64,000 nt of DNA from Acholoe squamosa (GCA_949317995.1 OX439041.1:14105501-14169500); one strand, 5' to 3'; shown: positions 43,125 through 57,485, numbered from the stretch's first letter. Numbers and translations: made by a program. The notes: generated from the sequence alone by a model not told the origin.

Positions 43125-44912
43125 GAGGTGTCTGTGACGAAAACTCAAGGATTGCTGTAAAACAAGTTAGGACAATCACAGCAACTTGAAATTTGGGCTG
43201 CAAGTACCTATTACTAACTGGATTAAGCATACTAGGAGGCAAAACTGTATCTTTAAAAAAAAATTTTGAGAGCCCGGACTTTATTATCAAAATATTGAAA
43301 AATTGGACATTTTTTTCTTCAAATCACTAACTTTACTGTAGTTCTGTCAATAATGCCCTGATTAGGTCAGGAATTGCTCTAACAAATCCTCATTATGTCT
43401 AGTTTTGGGAAAATGAAACAGTAGAGGCCTCACTAAAACCAATTTTGTACCCTTGAGTGTTGAATGTCTGCCGAGATGGAAAAAAAATTAGGAAAATCCA
43501 AATTTCACACAGGTAAATGGGCCCCCAAAAGGTTTCTTTCAGCAATTACAAAGCTGCTCTGTACCAAAATGGACTTAGGCTAGGGGCATCTTGTGGTAAA
43601 ATATTAGTTGGTTATATGGACTGAAAATATTTTTTTGGGGGGAAAATGTTGAAATGAGGCGTCTGTGACAAAAACTAAAATTGCAATAAATTTAGATAAA
43701 TATACTGAAAATATAATTATTTTAGGTCAGGACATTGAATAATAATGTATCATAGTCTACCAAGAATAAATATTGTATAGATGATGCTTTGCAAGATTAC
43801 AAGACCAGAATTTCATTTCTGTTGGAGGCGTCTGTGATGAAAACTCATTTCTTTACTTTGGTGCTTGTTGTGGCCAAATAGATAATGGGATTCTAATTAT
43901 AACACACACAATTGATGAATAGGAGTATAAAACATCATATCAACCACAGAAAAGTCAATTGAATACCCTTCTTTCATGTACAGGTGGGAATTTCTGGAGC
44001 AATTTGAGGCAATTTTAGGTCAAACAAAATTTTAGACCCACCAACTCTTGAAAAAAATCAACAGAACATGTAGCAAATGCCCTAAAATAATTGGGCCAGA
44101 TCATTTCTGCACATTTCAATCCATTTTTGACCTTCGGGCAGCATATGGTGCTCACCAGAGAGAATTTTTGTTCAACAGGAGTTTTTGTCACAGACGCCTC
44201 ACGAATATGAGTCTGTATCCAATATCGCCCAAAATCAACATGGCAGGCACCTGCCCAGTCTAAGAGGCTTGCTGATTCAATCAAGCTATATTGTTTCCAT
44301 CAAAATGAGGCCAACTGAACCAAATCTAATTACATCAGCAAGTACTAGAGGGTATAAACTTTGGACTGCAAAAGAAATTTGATCGGATTCCTAAACTTTG
44401 ATGGCAAAATCTTTCAAAGTCTGCAGAGAATCTTCAGAAAATCTTTGATAAACAACCAGATGTAACACTTATTTGACAAAAACAAGGCTCCCCCAAGTAT
44501 TTGACTTCCACTGGGTAACACCAGACGATTCTGACTTTGCAACAAACAAAATCGTGAGGCGTCTGTGACGAAAATCCCCTATATGAGAAACGGTACTCAA
44601 AATGCTACACTGCAAGCCCACAGCCTACCAATGCTTGTCAGAATCGATAAGTAGGCTGTGTTGGTTGATATAACATGTAAGAAACACAAATGGATACTTA
44701 AATAAATTAGCAACATTATAACATGTAGTTGAGGCGTCTGTGATAAAAACCCAGTCCACATTGACATTCTGACCCACAAATCAGGGACCATTTGACCGAT
44801 GGCTAAAATCTTCACCTCCTTATAAGTTCTTTATGTTACATGTATTAGAGACATTATATCAGTATTATTGATAGAGTTATTCTGAACTAAGAGTTATTGT
44901 CACAGACGCCTC
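43125..44912 (+). repeat. Seven-copy ~22-bp motif cluster (unit 2)
   Basis: All seven copies as in unit 1, shifted by 7,717 bp: five on + and two on -. Confidence 0.85.
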
Positions 44913-45274
44913 GAAGAGTAAAATTCCACACACAAGTGACCATAGTGAAAAATTCTCAATCAACATCCACCTAAACTGACATAAATAGTCTAGGCCTAAT
45001 ATAAACCTAATACCACAGGCAGTTTTGGATGGGTTTCTTGTCTTTGAGTGGACAGTAGGGCATGTGCAAAATGACCTAAACTGCAAAAAAAACCAGGATT
45101 TTTAGTGATTTTGGGACTTTGGGAATTTTTACCCGACAGACACAAATTGATATTTCTCTGAAAGGCTAGACTGTCTTCTGTAAGATGAGACCATGGGAGA
45201 CAATATTGGATGAGCATAATTTATTCTATGGCTGCATAAAGGCCAAAAACCATGGTTTTCCAGGTTTTGTACAC

Positions 45275-46563
45275 TTATTCTGACACTGACCCATCACATT
45301 CTTGAAAACAGTCCTGAGTCATTTCTTCAAAGTATTCACGTAGGTGAGGAGGAGTAGTAATGTCCACCTGAATCAAACCGAACATTTTCCCGTCTTTCAC
45401 AGAGGATATGGTGTCACTCTCTGTCATGGGATTTTGAGCCGCTTTCAAGTAGTCGACCTTCCAGTGTTGTTCGGATGCCATAACCTGTGGATCCTGGTGT
45501 TTCATCTTTCCCCATTCATACTCCCATACGACAATCAACTTGTGACCTAGAGCTTTTAAATAAACCCTTACTCTAGCTGTTCTGTCCCGTTTTTCGTGCA
45601 TCTTAAGCACACGGATATCTGCTCAGCACTATGCACTCGTGAGCGTGGAACCAACACCCGTGAAATTGGAAAACGGTGTTAGAGGGCGGTTGAAAACCGT
45701 CTACATGAATTTTTCGGCAACCTATAGATACCTCCCCTTCGTTGAGAGCATGGCGAAGTTTCACGCTGTGGGTGTGCTCCATGTAGCGCAACCCCTCTAA
45801 AGCGCTCTTAGAGTGCCTTTGCCTAATTTTCGGTTTGAACTCGGTCTCGGGTCGTCTCACCAGGTAATAACCTGTGCAGTGTGCTTCGAACTGACACAAC
45901 GATTTTGAAGCATGTTTGCCGGTCTTGTATAGGTGAAAGGATATGCAGCGAAAGACGCATAACTTGTCCTTGTTGGGAAAATCTAATACACCCCCTCTCT
46001 TTTTAAGTCGACCCGAATGGGTAACCCTGCCCCCTAATGGGACCTCTCTGGGTCCCATGTAAACGCAAACGTTCAAATTGGTGGGAAAAAGCACTTTCCA
46101 CTTGGTGTCAGAGTCGCAAAGTTTCTGAATTAGTTATGGTGGGGAGGGGTTGTAAAAGAGACGCATTGTTTTGGGAGGCGTGAAAGTAGCGTAGCTTCTT
46201 TCTGTTTTCTCTGTGTTGTAAAATTAACCCTACTGACAAACCCACTTTGTATCTGAATCTTTGCATGATGTGAATCTGACGCATAGTATCTACAGCGTCA
46301 CTCAACTCACAGGTTGGTTGTCTTAAGTTTGTTACACTCATGCGACTTCCGTGTGCCCTGACTCCTGTTTGTATTGCGGGCCAATTCCTGGTGAACATTT
46401 CCTCACCCTCTGTTATGGTGCCTATTATCGGAGGAATAGTATCTCCATCCAGAGATTTGCGTCAACAGGTGTTTTTTTTGCAATTTCCTTCACCGCATAG
46501 AGGACAAAATTTAGGTATTACCCTACATTTTTCCACTTGTCTGTCGTAATTGTACACCCTTTA
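45275..46563 (-). pseudogene. polB: Polinton-type PolB fragment (unit 2)
   Basis: Identical fragment with the same frameshifts and the same truncation as in unit 1, so the damage predates the triplication. Confidence 0.82.
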
Positions 46564-46802
46564 AAACTTTTTAAAACACTTTTCACAGATATGATGATCC
46601 ATTTTCACTGAGTTACTTATATGTGAAGAGAGTTTTTTTTCAATATTTTTCATTTATCTATCTATCTAACCAGCTATCTTTCTTTCTATCTATCTATCTA
46701 TTTACCTGTACACCTATATATGCAACGCACCTACACAAAGTATATACACCTACATACACATCATATGAAAGATATGTCAGCACTAGCTCACACATGTATC
46801 AA

Positions 46803-47387
46803 TCAAATTTTATCAAGAAATTCAAGAATTATCTCTTTTTTGTCACCCAGTTCTTTCAGTGCCTTGGTCGAAAGCGTCATACCGTCCTGCGTCAGAGTTT
46901 TCTGGGGTCCTTCGTACCTGCGCACGTGGATGACGTTCTTGTAATTGGGTAGTCCTTGGGAAACCGCTCTGTCGCATATCCGTACCTCCTCTTGGATGTC
47001 AGTGACGGTCGCTATTAACTTGAGAAGTGCGTCAGTGGTGAAGTTCACTTTTCTGGTGGGCGTTGAGGTGCACTGTAGCGTTCCTTGGAGATCCTCCAGC
47101 TTCAAACTGTTGATGAAGAACTCCAATCTGGGGACTGTGGAAGGTGTAGGTGGTTCACATTTCACTACCGATTTTCTCTTCTTGGACGCCTGGTCGCCAC
47201 TCTTGTTAAAATTCCTCTTGATACCCGTAGAGAGTTTCAAAGTATGAAGAGAAGTACCATCAGTGTGAGCTGAATCAACAGCAGAACCAGCAACAGGAGC
47301 AACGCTCGCATCGGTATGTCGGGACTTTTCAAAAGAGGATAAAAGTCCTGGTGGATAGCAGAAGCCGGTGGTTCTTAGAGACTTCAC
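46803..47387 (-). pseudogene. Unknown protein, C-terminal part (unit 2)
   Basis: Same sequence as 39,086-39,670. Confidence 0.5.
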
Positions 47388-47613
47388 GATAGCGGAGGTG
47401 AGTAGATCGGGTGATCTTTGAGCAACTCTTCCTCCTCCTCCTCCTTCTCCCCTTCCTCTGTTTCTACAAAGTTGCGGGTCTCCAAATCATCCATATGAGT
47501 GCAATCGTGTGTGTCTACATCAGCTGTAGCTGCACCAGCACGGACTTCTCCAGCGTGAGGTTGATAACGATTAGTGTTAGCATCAGCATCAGCATTAGCA
47601 TCAGCATTAGCAT

Positions 47614-47659
<46 letters not shown>

Positions 47660-48034
47660 AGCAGCAGCAGCAACTGGGGGTATTAAACATCGGTGTCCAG
47701 TAAGGAGATGTATAAGACCCACCGTCAACAGTAGCTCCGATGTTATCAGCAGCAGTACCAGCAGCAGTAGTAGCACCAGTAGCACCAGTACCAGCACCAG
47801 CAGTACCAGCACCAGCAGCAGCAGTAGCAGCACCAGCAGCAGTAGTAGCAGCACCACCACCACCAACACCACCAACAGCAGCAGCAGTAACACCACCACC
47901 CCCGTTACACCACGTGGGTTGTAAGCAGGAGCAACTGCAGTAGTAGCATCTTCAGCAGCAGGAGAAGACAACGATGTCTTGTTGGTCCTTCCCATCTTCC
48001 TTGAGAGCTGTAGCTTAGATGGTCTTCTACTCAT
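47384..48034 (-). CDS. Unknown protein with Val/Leu/Ala tracts (unit 2, +2 residues)
   Basis: As in unit 1 but with two additional CAG/CTG triplets (216 codons), two more Ala. The only indel in the body of the unit. Confidence 0.5.
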
Positions 48035-48964
48035 GGTGATGTTTGCAAAGAGAGTGTGAGTGAATGAAATTTTTCTCCCTCCCTTATATACGCCTCTGGA
48101 GATAAGTCACTTAGTGCAGTTTGAATAGATGAAAGGCGGCTTTGACGTCTCTTCTTAGAAAAGAGGATTAATCCTGTAGACACAACAGAAGAGACCCTTG
48201 CTCGGTAGGAGTCCTATAAATCCAATTTCACCTGCCCTCCACAGGGGAAATAAACAATAGGAGAATCCGGATAAAAGCTTAACTCCATTCTTAGATCATC
48301 AAAGGGTAGGTGGAAAAAAAAGAAAGTTCCATCAGGATCAAAGTTGGCTTTTGATAGCTTTTAGAAAAGAGCTCTAATCCTATGATCACAGAGATCCTCA
48401 CTCGGTAGGGTATCTATAAATCTAATATCACCTGCCCTCCACAGGTAAATTAAAGCGTAGGAGGATCCAGATGAAAGTTGGTCTGAATAGGATTAGAAAA
48501 CTTCAAAGAGTAGTTGGTCGCAATAACACCCCCCCTGTTAACAAGGGGAGAAGTAAAAATTAAGTAAAGTGGATTAAGCTAATTATCACAGTTTTAGCGC
48601 CCTTTAATCCCACCAGAATACAGTTATCACAATACCTTTCCACCTGTTTTATGTCAACAGATCTAAAAGATAAGACGCTACACAGAATGAAAGCAATCAC
48701 CCCTAATTTCACCAAATACACTTGTCACAGCGCCTTTCCTCCTGTTTGATGTTAACAAATTCAAAAGGCTACACAGAAAGGAAAAGGTGGTGGTAAGTAT
48801 CCAGCTGAAAATAGGCTTAGATCACCATATAACGCACCCACTATGACTACCGCACCTGTTGCCACTGCCTTTAGCATCACAAGCACCACCTATCCACCGG
48901 ATGCCTGCCTACCTGCCTGCCTACCGGCCTTCATCAAGTGATTTCTGAAGTTTTTGCAGACGAG
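48035..48964 (+). promoter_or_regulatory. Divergent promoter region (unit 2)
   Basis: Same elements as 40,312-41,241. Confidence 0.5.
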
Positions 48965-49270
48965 ATGAGTCTTGAAAATAACCCCTCCCTATCTGACTCT
49001 GACGTATGTGAAGTGAGTGTACAGGATGTCATGTGTGAAACGAAATTTACATATAGCGATCGTTTGCTTCATGATATAGGAAGATTGTTAATTGGATTTT
49101 GGAAGAACTTGGGAATCTACTTGGACATCCCCTATGAGTGTCTGCAGGAGATGGTCATTATCAAAACGGTGCATGATATGTGTATGGAGATGTTCCAAAC
49201 TTGGTGGTCTAAAACTACGTCTCATGCCAGATGGGGAGAACTCCACCATGCCTACATGAGTGTTCATTGA
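48965..49270 (+). CDS. Death-domain-like protein, first domain (unit 2)
   Basis: Identical to 41,242-41,547. Confidence 0.62.
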   Translation: MSLENNPSLSDSDVCEVSVQDVMCETKFTYSDRLLHDIGRLLIGFWKNLGIYLDIPYECLQEMVIIKTVHDMCMEMFQTWWSKTTSHARWGELHHAYMSVH

Positions 49271-49619
49271 CAAGATCTGTTACTTCAGTCGCAGAGGTTT
49301 TTCAAGAAGTAAAATTGGATTACAACAACCCCGACCAGTTTTTAATGGAGAGGTACTTTGTCACCATGTCTGAATCTCTTTTCAGGGAGTGGAAAAATAT
49401 GGGGACGTATTTAGGTTTGACGTCTAAAAAAAGCTGAATAGAATTGCCCAACAACCGGAACAAGATATGTCTCCCCATGCCTTCAAAGTGTTGAAAATAC
49501 GGCAAGCTAAACCTGACAGTACACATCATCAGCTTATTTGAGTGCTGATGGATGACATGAGGAGGTTTGACGTGGCCAGATATATATTGCTTACTTTGAA
49601 AACAAAGAAAAAGAGATGA
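49271..49619 (+). pseudogene. Second Death-domain-like domain, frameshifted (unit 2)
   Basis: Identical to 41,548-41,896, including the shift in the A-run and the in-frame stop. Confidence 0.55.
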
Positions 49620-50847
49620 TACGTGGAGAGTAATTGTGGAAAGGGGTGGTGAATTATGTAAAGGAGTCGGAGGTGTGCACCACGGGAATCACATCTTAAG
49701 TCACTACACAGGAATGTGGTGGTGGAGATGGAGAGTATGCAGCTGGAAAGGGGATTAAGCGTATCTATATGAATGTCTCTGCTGTCTCATTAACCACCTG
49801 GCCTACAACTGATACGTCCACACTCGACACAGCTACTACCACCGTCGTCACTGCTCGCACCACATTATCTACCTACCTACCTACCTACCTACCTACCTAC
49901 CTAAGAGAATGTGTATTGTACGTTTTGTCGATTTATCTTGTATAAAAGGCCTTGAACTTTTACATGGGTTTGAGATTTTCTTTAGGAAGTTTAACACAAA
50001 AATCGGAAATTTGTTTTAGTGGTGCATACATGTACAATTTATGGTCATGTAATGCTAAAATGCATTATTTCTTTAACACTTATATTGTAACTTCTCATGC
50101 TGAGTCCAGTCCTGGATAAATAAATGTTTCTCTTTTGTGTAGTGGCATTACCAAAATCATAAAAGTATTAAAAAATAGTGAAAATACACTTTTTATGTCC
50201 ATCCTTAGATCTGCCCACAGTCCCATTATTATACTGTAATCAGGGCTAGAAATGGCCCAAGCCCTACACCTAGGACTGGGGCCGTAAGGAGTGCAGTCTC
50301 CAACCTGTTCACAGTACTGTGTTTTTCTTTGTTGCAAATTGCTTTACTGTATGTGGTGTTTCCAATCAACTTGTAACAGTCTGTCAGAATTTTCTCGTTC
50401 ACGTTTATGTCACCACGTCTTCGCGCCGCGGTTACTTCGTCTGCGGAATCGGCGAAGGGACATCTAGGAAAGTATTAATAAACAGGTGCACTTCGGTGAC
50501 TATTTAGCCATGATCCAAATACCACTTAAGAAGAGATGTTCCCAAGAGAATCTTTTTTCTCTGGTAACTGCCTATCAAGGATCTCTGAGGAGCGTTCATC
50601 AGGTTTTCGTTGATCGCAAAGTCTGTCATGTGAGTTCCTATGTTGGATTTCGAAATGGTCAGGGTGAATGTCAGAAAAAGTGCACATATCTGGTGCACAC
50701 AGTACAGAAAGATAAAAGTCATAACATTACAAAAGTGTATTATATTGATAATGCAATATCTTGGCCTCATGAAAACCGCTGGTGGACTGGCTTCCTCCAA
50801 GAACTGCAGTTTTTATTCATGGTCAATCGGATATCAGTGAATTTTGT

Positions 50848-52635
50848 GAGGTGTCTGTGACGAAAACTCAAGGATTGCTGTAAAACAAGTTAGGACAATC
50901 ACAGCAACTTGAAATTTGGGCTGCAAGTACCTATTACTAACTGGATTAAGCATACTAGGAGGCAAAACTGTATCTTTAAAAAAAAATTTTGAGAGCCCGG
51001 ACTTTATTATCAAAATATTGAAAAATTGGACATTTTTTTCTTCAAATCACTAACTTTACTGTAGTTCTGTCAATAATGCCCTGATTAGGTCAGGAATTGC
51101 TCTAACAAATCCTCATTATGTCTAGTTTTGGGAAAATGAAACAGTAGAGGCCTCACTAAAACCAATTTTGTACCCTTGAGTGTTGAATGTCTGCCGAGAT
51201 GGAAAAAAAATTAGGAAAATCCAAATTTCACACAGGTAAATGGGCCCCCAAAAGGTTTCTTTCAGCAATTACAAAGCTGCTCTGTACCAAAATGGACTTA
51301 GGCTAGGGGCATCTTGTGGTAAAATATTAGTTGGTTATATGGACTGAAAATATTTTTTTGGGGGGAAAATGTTGAAATGAGGCGTCTGTGACAAAAACTA
51401 AAATTGCAATAAATTTAGATAAATATACTGAAAATATAATTATTTTAGGTCAGGACATTGAATAATAATGTATCATAGTCTACCAAGAATAAATATTGTA
51501 TAGATGATGCTTTGCAAGATTACAAGACCAGAATTTCATTTCTGTTGGAGGCGTCTGTGATGAAAACTCATTTCTTTACTTTGGTGCTTGTTGTGGCCAA
51601 ATAGATAATGGGATTCTAATTATAACACACACAATTGATGAATAGGAGTATAAAACATCATATCAACCACAGAAAAGTCAATTGAATACCCTTCTTTCAT
51701 GTACAGGTGGGAATTTCTGGAGCAATTTGAGGCAATTTTAGGTCAAACAAAATTTTAGACCCACCAACTCTTGAAAAAAATCAACAGAACATGTAGCAAA
51801 TGCCCTAAAATAATTGGGCCAGATCATTTCTGCACATTTCAATCCATTTTTGACCTTCGGGCAGCATATGGTGCTCACCAGAGAGAATTTTTGTTCAACA
51901 GGAGTTTTTGTCACAGACGCCTCACGAATATGAGTCTGTATCCAATATCGCCCAAAATCAACATGGCAGGCACCTGCCCAGTCTAAGAGGCTTGCTGATT
52001 CAATCAAGCTATATTGTTTCCATCAAAATGAGGCCAACTGAACCAAATCTAATTACATCAGCAAGTACTAGAGGGTATAAACTTTGGACTGCAAAAGAAA
52101 TTTGATCGGATTCCTAAACTTTGATGGCAAAATCTTTCAAAGTCTGCAGAGAATCTTCAGAAAATCTTTGATAAACAACCAGATGTAACACTTATTTGAC
52201 AAAAACAAGGCTCCCCCAAGTATTTGACTTCCACTGGGTAACACCAGACGATTCTGACTTTGCAACAAACAAAATCGTGAGGCGTCTGTGACGAAAATCC
52301 CCTATATGAGAAACGGTACTCAAAATGCTACACTGCAAGCCCACAGCCTACCAATGCTTGTCAGAATCGATAAGTAGGCTGTGTTGGTTGATATAACATG
52401 TAAGAAACACAAATGGATACTTAAATAAATTAGCAACATTATAACATGTAGTTGAGGCGTCTGTGATAAAAACCCAGTCCACATTGACATTCTGACCCAC
52501 AAATCAGGGACCATTTGACCGATGGCTAAAATCTTCACCTCCTTATAAGTTCTTTATGTTACATGTATTAGAGACATTATATCAGTATTATTGATAGAGT
52601 TATTCTGAACTAAGAGTTATTGTCACAGACGCCTC
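50848..52635 (+). repeat. Seven-copy ~22-bp motif cluster (unit 3)
   Basis: All seven copies as in unit 1, shifted by 15,440 bp: five on + and two on -. Confidence 0.85.
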
Positions 52636-52997
52636 GAAGAGTAAAATTCCACACACAAGTGACCATAGTGAAAAATTCTCAATCAACATCCACCTAAACT
52701 GACATAAATAGTCTAGGCCTAATATAAACCTAATACCACAGGCAGTTTTGGATGGGTTTCTTGTCTTTGAGTGGACAGTAGGGCATGTGCAAAATGACCT
52801 AAACTGCAAAAAAAACCAGGATTTTTAGTGATTTTGGGACTTTGGGAATTTTTACCCGACAGACACAAATTGATATTTCTCTGAAAGGCTAGACTGTCTT
52901 CTGTAAGATGAGACCATGGGAGACAATATTGGATGAGCATAATTTATTCTATGGCTGCATAAAGGCCAAAAACCATGGTTTTCCAGGTTTTGTACAC

Positions 52998-54286
52998 TTA
53001 TTCTGACACTGACCCATCACATTCTTGAAAACAGTCCTGAGTCATTTCTTCAAAGTATTCACGTAGGTGAGGAGGAGTAGTAATGTCCACCTGAATCAAA
53101 CCGAACATTTTCCCGTCTTTCACAGAGGATATGGTGTCACTCTCTGTCATGGGATTTTGAGCCGCTTTCAAGTAGTCGACCTTCCAGTGTTGTTCGGATG
53201 CCATAACCTGTGGATCCTGGTGTTTCATCTTTCCCCATTCATACTCCCATACGACAATCAACTTGTGACCTAGAGCTTTTAAATAAACCCTTACTCTAGC
53301 TGTTCTGTCCCGTTTTTCGTGCATCTTAAGCACACGGATATCTGCTCAGCACTATGCACTCGTGAGCGTGGAACCAACACCCGTGAAATTGGAAAACGGT
53401 GTTAGAGGGCGGTTGAAAACCGTCTACATGAATTTTTCGGCAACCTATAGATACCTCCCCTTCGTTGAGAGCATGGCGAAGTTTCACGCTGTGGGTGTGC
53501 TCCATGTAGCGCAACCCCTCTAAAGCGCTCTTAGAGTGCCTTTGCCTAATTTTCGGTTTGAACTCGGTCTCGGGTCGTCTCACCAGGTAATAACCTGTGC
53601 AGTGTGCTTCGAACTGACACAACGATTTTGAAGCATGTTTGCCGGTCTTGTATAGGTGAAAGGATATGCAGCGAAAGACGCATAACTTGTCCTTGTTGGG
53701 AAAATCTAATACACCCCCTCTCTTTTTAAGTCGACCCGAATGGGTAACCCTGCCCCCTAATGGGACCTCTCTGGGTCCCATGTAAACGCAAACGTTCAAA
53801 TTGGTGGGAAAAAGCACTTTCCACTTGGTGTCAGAGTCGCAAAGTTTCTGAATTAGTTATGGTGGGGAGGGGTTGTAAAAGAGACGCATTGTTTTGGGAG
53901 GCGTGAAAGTAGCGTAGCTTCTTTCTGTTTTCTCTGTGTTGTAAAATTAACCCTACTGACAAACCCACTTTGTATCTGAATCTTTGCATGATGTGAATCT
54001 GACGCATAGTATCTACAGCGTCACTCAACTCACAGGTTGGTTGTCTTAAGTTTGTTACACTCATGCGACTTCCGTGTGCCCTGACTCCTGTTTGTATTGC
54101 GGGCCAATTCCTGGTGAACATTTCCTCACCCTCTGTTATGGTGCCTATTATCGGAGGAATAGTATCTCCATCCAGAGATTTGCGTCAACAGGTGTTTTTT
54201 TTGCAATTTCCTTCACCGCATAGAGGACAAAATTTAGGTATTACCCTACATTTTTCCACTTGTCTGTCGTAATTGTACACCCTTTA
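52998..54286 (-). pseudogene. polB: Polinton-type PolB fragment (unit 3)
   Basis: Identical to the fragments of units 1 and 2, including all lesions. Confidence 0.82.
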
Positions 54287-54525
54287 AAACTTTTTAAAAC
54301 ACTTTTCACAGATATGATGATCCATTTTCACTGAGTTACTTATATGTGAAGAGAGTTTTTTTTCAATATTTTTCATTTATCTATCTATCTAACCAGCTAT
54401 CTTTCTTTCTATCTATCTATCTATTTACCTGTACACCTATATATGCAACGCACCTACACAAAGTATATACACCTACATACACATCATATGAAAGATATGT
54501 CAGCACTAGCTCACACATGTATCAA

Positions 54526-55110
54526 TCAAATTTTATCAAGAAATTCAAGAATTATCTCTTTTTTGTCACCCAGTTCTTTCAGTGCCTTGGTCGAAAGCGT
54601 CATACCGTCCTGCGTCAGAGTTTTCTGGGGTCCTTCGTACCTGCGCACGTGGATGACGTTCTTGTAATTGGGTAGTCCTTGGGAAACCGCTCTGTCGCAT
54701 ATCCGTACCTCCTCTTGGATGTCAGTGACGGTCGCTATTAACTTGAGAAGTGCGTCAGTGGTGAAGTTCACTTTTCTGGTGGGCGTTGAGGTGCACTGTA
54801 GCGTTCCTTGGAGATCCTCCAGCTTCAAACTGTTGATGAAGAACTCCAATCTGGGGACTGTGGAAGGTGTAGGTGGTTCACATTTCACTACCGATTTTCT
54901 CTTCTTGGACGCCTGGTCGCCACTCTTGTTAAAATTCCTCTTGATACCCGTAGAGAGTTTCAAAGTATGAAGAGAAGTACCATCAGTGTGAGCTGAATCA
55001 ACAGCAGAACCAGCAACAGGAGCAACGCTCGCATCGGTATGTCGGGACTTTTCAAAAGAGGATAAAAGTCCTGGTGGATAGCAGAAGCCGGTGGTTCTTA
55101 GAGACTTCAC
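54526..55110 (-). pseudogene. Unknown protein, C-terminal part (unit 3)
   Basis: Same sequence as 39,086-39,670. Confidence 0.5.
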
Positions 55111-55336
55111 GATAGCGGAGGTGAGTAGATCGGGTGATCTTTGAGCAACTCTTCCTCCTCCTCCTCCTTCTCCCCTTCCTCTGTTTCTACAAAGTTGCGG
55201 GTCTCCAAATCATCCATATGAGTGCAATCGTGTGTGTCTACATCAGCTGTAGCTGCACCAGCACGGACTTCTCCAGCGTGAGGTTGATAACGATTAGTGT
55301 TAGCATCAGCATCAGCATTAGCATCAGCATTAGCAT

Positions 55337-55376
<40 letters not shown>

Positions 55377-55751
55377 AGCAGCAGCAGCAACTGGGGGTAT
55401 TAAACATCGGTGTCCAGTAAGGAGATGTATAAGACCCACCGTCAACAGTAGCTCCGATGTTATCAGCAGCAGTACCAGCAGCAGTAGTAGCACCAGTAGC
55501 ACCAGTACCAGCACCAGCAGTACCAGCACCAGCAGCAGCAGTAGCAGCACCAGCAGCAGTAGTAGCAGCACCACCACCACCAACACCACCAACAGCAGCA
55601 GCAGTAACACCACCACCCCCGTTACACCACGTGGGTTGTAAGCAGGAGCAACTGCAGTAGTAGCATCTTCAGCAGCAGGAGAAGACAACGATGTCTTGTT
55701 GGTCCTTCCCATCTTCCTTGAGAGGTGTAGCTTAGATGGTCTTCTACTCAT
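55107..55751 (-). CDS. Unknown protein with Val/Leu/Ala tracts (unit 3, Gln to His)
   Basis: As in unit 1, with the private base G at 55,725 that changes Gln to His in the basic N-terminus. A second private base (55,808) lies next to the TATA-like box. Confidence 0.5.
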
Positions 55752-56681
55752 GGTGATGTTTGCAAAGAGAGTGTGAGTGAATGAAATTTTTCTCCCTCCC
55801 TTATATATGCCTCTGGAGATAAGTCACTTAGTGCAGTTTGAATAGATGAAAGGCGGCTTTGACGTCTCTTCTTAGAAAAGAGGATTAATCCTGTAGACAC
55901 AACAGAAGAGACCCTTGCTCGGTAGGAGTCCTATAAATCCAATTTCACCTGCCCTCCACAGGGGAAATAAACAATAGGAGAATCCGGATAAAAGCTTAAC
56001 TCCATTCTTAGATCATCAAAGGGTAGGTGGAAAAAAAAGAAAGTTCCATCAGGATCAAAGTTGGCTTTTGATAGCTTTTAGAAAAGAGCTCTAATCCTAT
56101 GATCACAGAGATCCTCACTCGGTAGGGTATCTATAAATCTAATATCACCTGCCCTCCACAGGTAAATTAAAGCGTAGGAGGATCCAGATGAAAGTTGGTC
56201 TGAATAGGATTAGAAAACTTCAAAGAGTAGTTGGTCGCAATAACACCCCCCCTGTTAACAAGGGGAGAAGTAAAAATTAAGTAAAGTGGATTAAGCTAAT
56301 TATCACAGTTTTAGCGCCCTTTAATCCCACCAGAATACAGTTATCACAATACCTTTCCACCTGTTTTATGTCAACAGATCTAAAAGATAAGACGCTACAC
56401 AGAATGAAAGCAATCACCCCTAATTTCACCAAATACACTTGTCACAGCGCCTTTCCTCCTGTTTGATGTTAACAAATTCAAAAGGCTACACAGAAAGGAA
56501 AAGGTGGTGGTAAGTATCCAGCTGAAAATAGGCTTAGATCACCATATAACGCACCCACTATGACTACCGCACCTGTTGCCACTGCCTTTAGCATCACAAG
56601 CACCACCTATCCACCGGATGCCTGCCTACCTGCCTGCCTACCGGCCTTCATCAAGTGATTTCTGAAGTTTTTGCAGACGAG
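55752..56681 (+). promoter_or_regulatory. Divergent promoter region (unit 3)
   Basis: Same elements as unit 1, with C to T at 55,808, which turns the TATA flank on the minus strand from GCGTATATAA to GCATATATAA. Confidence 0.5.
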
Positions 56682-56987
56682 ATGAGTCTTGAAAATAACC
56701 CCTCCCTATCTGACTCTGACGTATGTGAAGTGAGTGTACAGGATGTCATGTGTGAAACGAAATTTACATATAGCGATCGTTTGCTTCATGATATAGGAAG
56801 ATTGTTAATTGGATTTTGGAAGAACTTGGGAATCTACTTGGACATCCCCTATGAGTGTCTGCAGGAGATGGTCATTATCAAAACGGTGCATGATATGTGT
56901 ATGGAGATGTTCCAAACTTGGTGGTCTAAAACTACGTCTCATGCCAGATGGGGAGAACTCCACCATGCCTACATGAGTGTTCATTGA
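56682..56987 (+). CDS. Death-domain-like protein, first domain (unit 3)
   Basis: Identical to 41,242-41,547. Confidence 0.62.
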   Translation: MSLENNPSLSDSDVCEVSVQDVMCETKFTYSDRLLHDIGRLLIGFWKNLGIYLDIPYECLQEMVIIKTVHDMCMEMFQTWWSKTTSHARWGELHHAYMSVH

Positions 56988-57336
56988 CAAGATCTGTTAC
57001 TTCTGTCGCAGAGGTTTTTCAAGAAGTAAAATTGGATTACAACAACCCCGACCAGTTTTTAATGGAGAGGTACTTTGTCACCATGTCTGAATCTCTTTTC
57101 AGGGAGTGGAAAAATATGGGGACGTATTTAGGTTTGACGTCTAAAAAAAGCTGAATAGAATTGCCCAACAACCGGAACAAGATATGTCTCCCCATGCCTT
57201 CAAAGTGTTGAAAATACGGCAAGCTAAACCTGACAGTACACATCATCAGCTTATTTGAGTGCTGATGGATGACATGAGGAGGTTTGACGTGGCCAGATAT
57301 ATATTGCTTACTTTGAAAACAAAGAAAAAGAGATGA
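56988..57336 (+). pseudogene. Second Death-domain-like domain, frameshifted (unit 3)
   Basis: As in unit 1 apart from the private T at 57,004. Followed after 150 bp by the BIR-like ORF, which only this unit retains. Confidence 0.55.
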
Positions 57337-57485
57337 TACGTGGAGAGTAATTGTGGAAAGGGGTGGTGAATTATGTAAAGGAGTCGGAGGTGTGCACCAC
57401 GGGAATCACATCTTAAGTCACTACACAGGAATGTGGTGGTGGAGATGGAGAGTATGCAGCTGGAAAGGGGATTAAGCGTATCTAT

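Larger units (their letters stand above)
42213..49935 (+). repeat. Tandem array unit 2 (7,723 bp)
   Basis: Differs from unit 1 by A at 42,641, G at 43,637 and +6 bp in the CAG tract. In its first 1.4 kb it matches unit 3; in its last 2 kb it matches unit 1 (C 48,008; the same (CTAC)8). It is thus a 3/1 hybrid. Confidence 0.97.
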
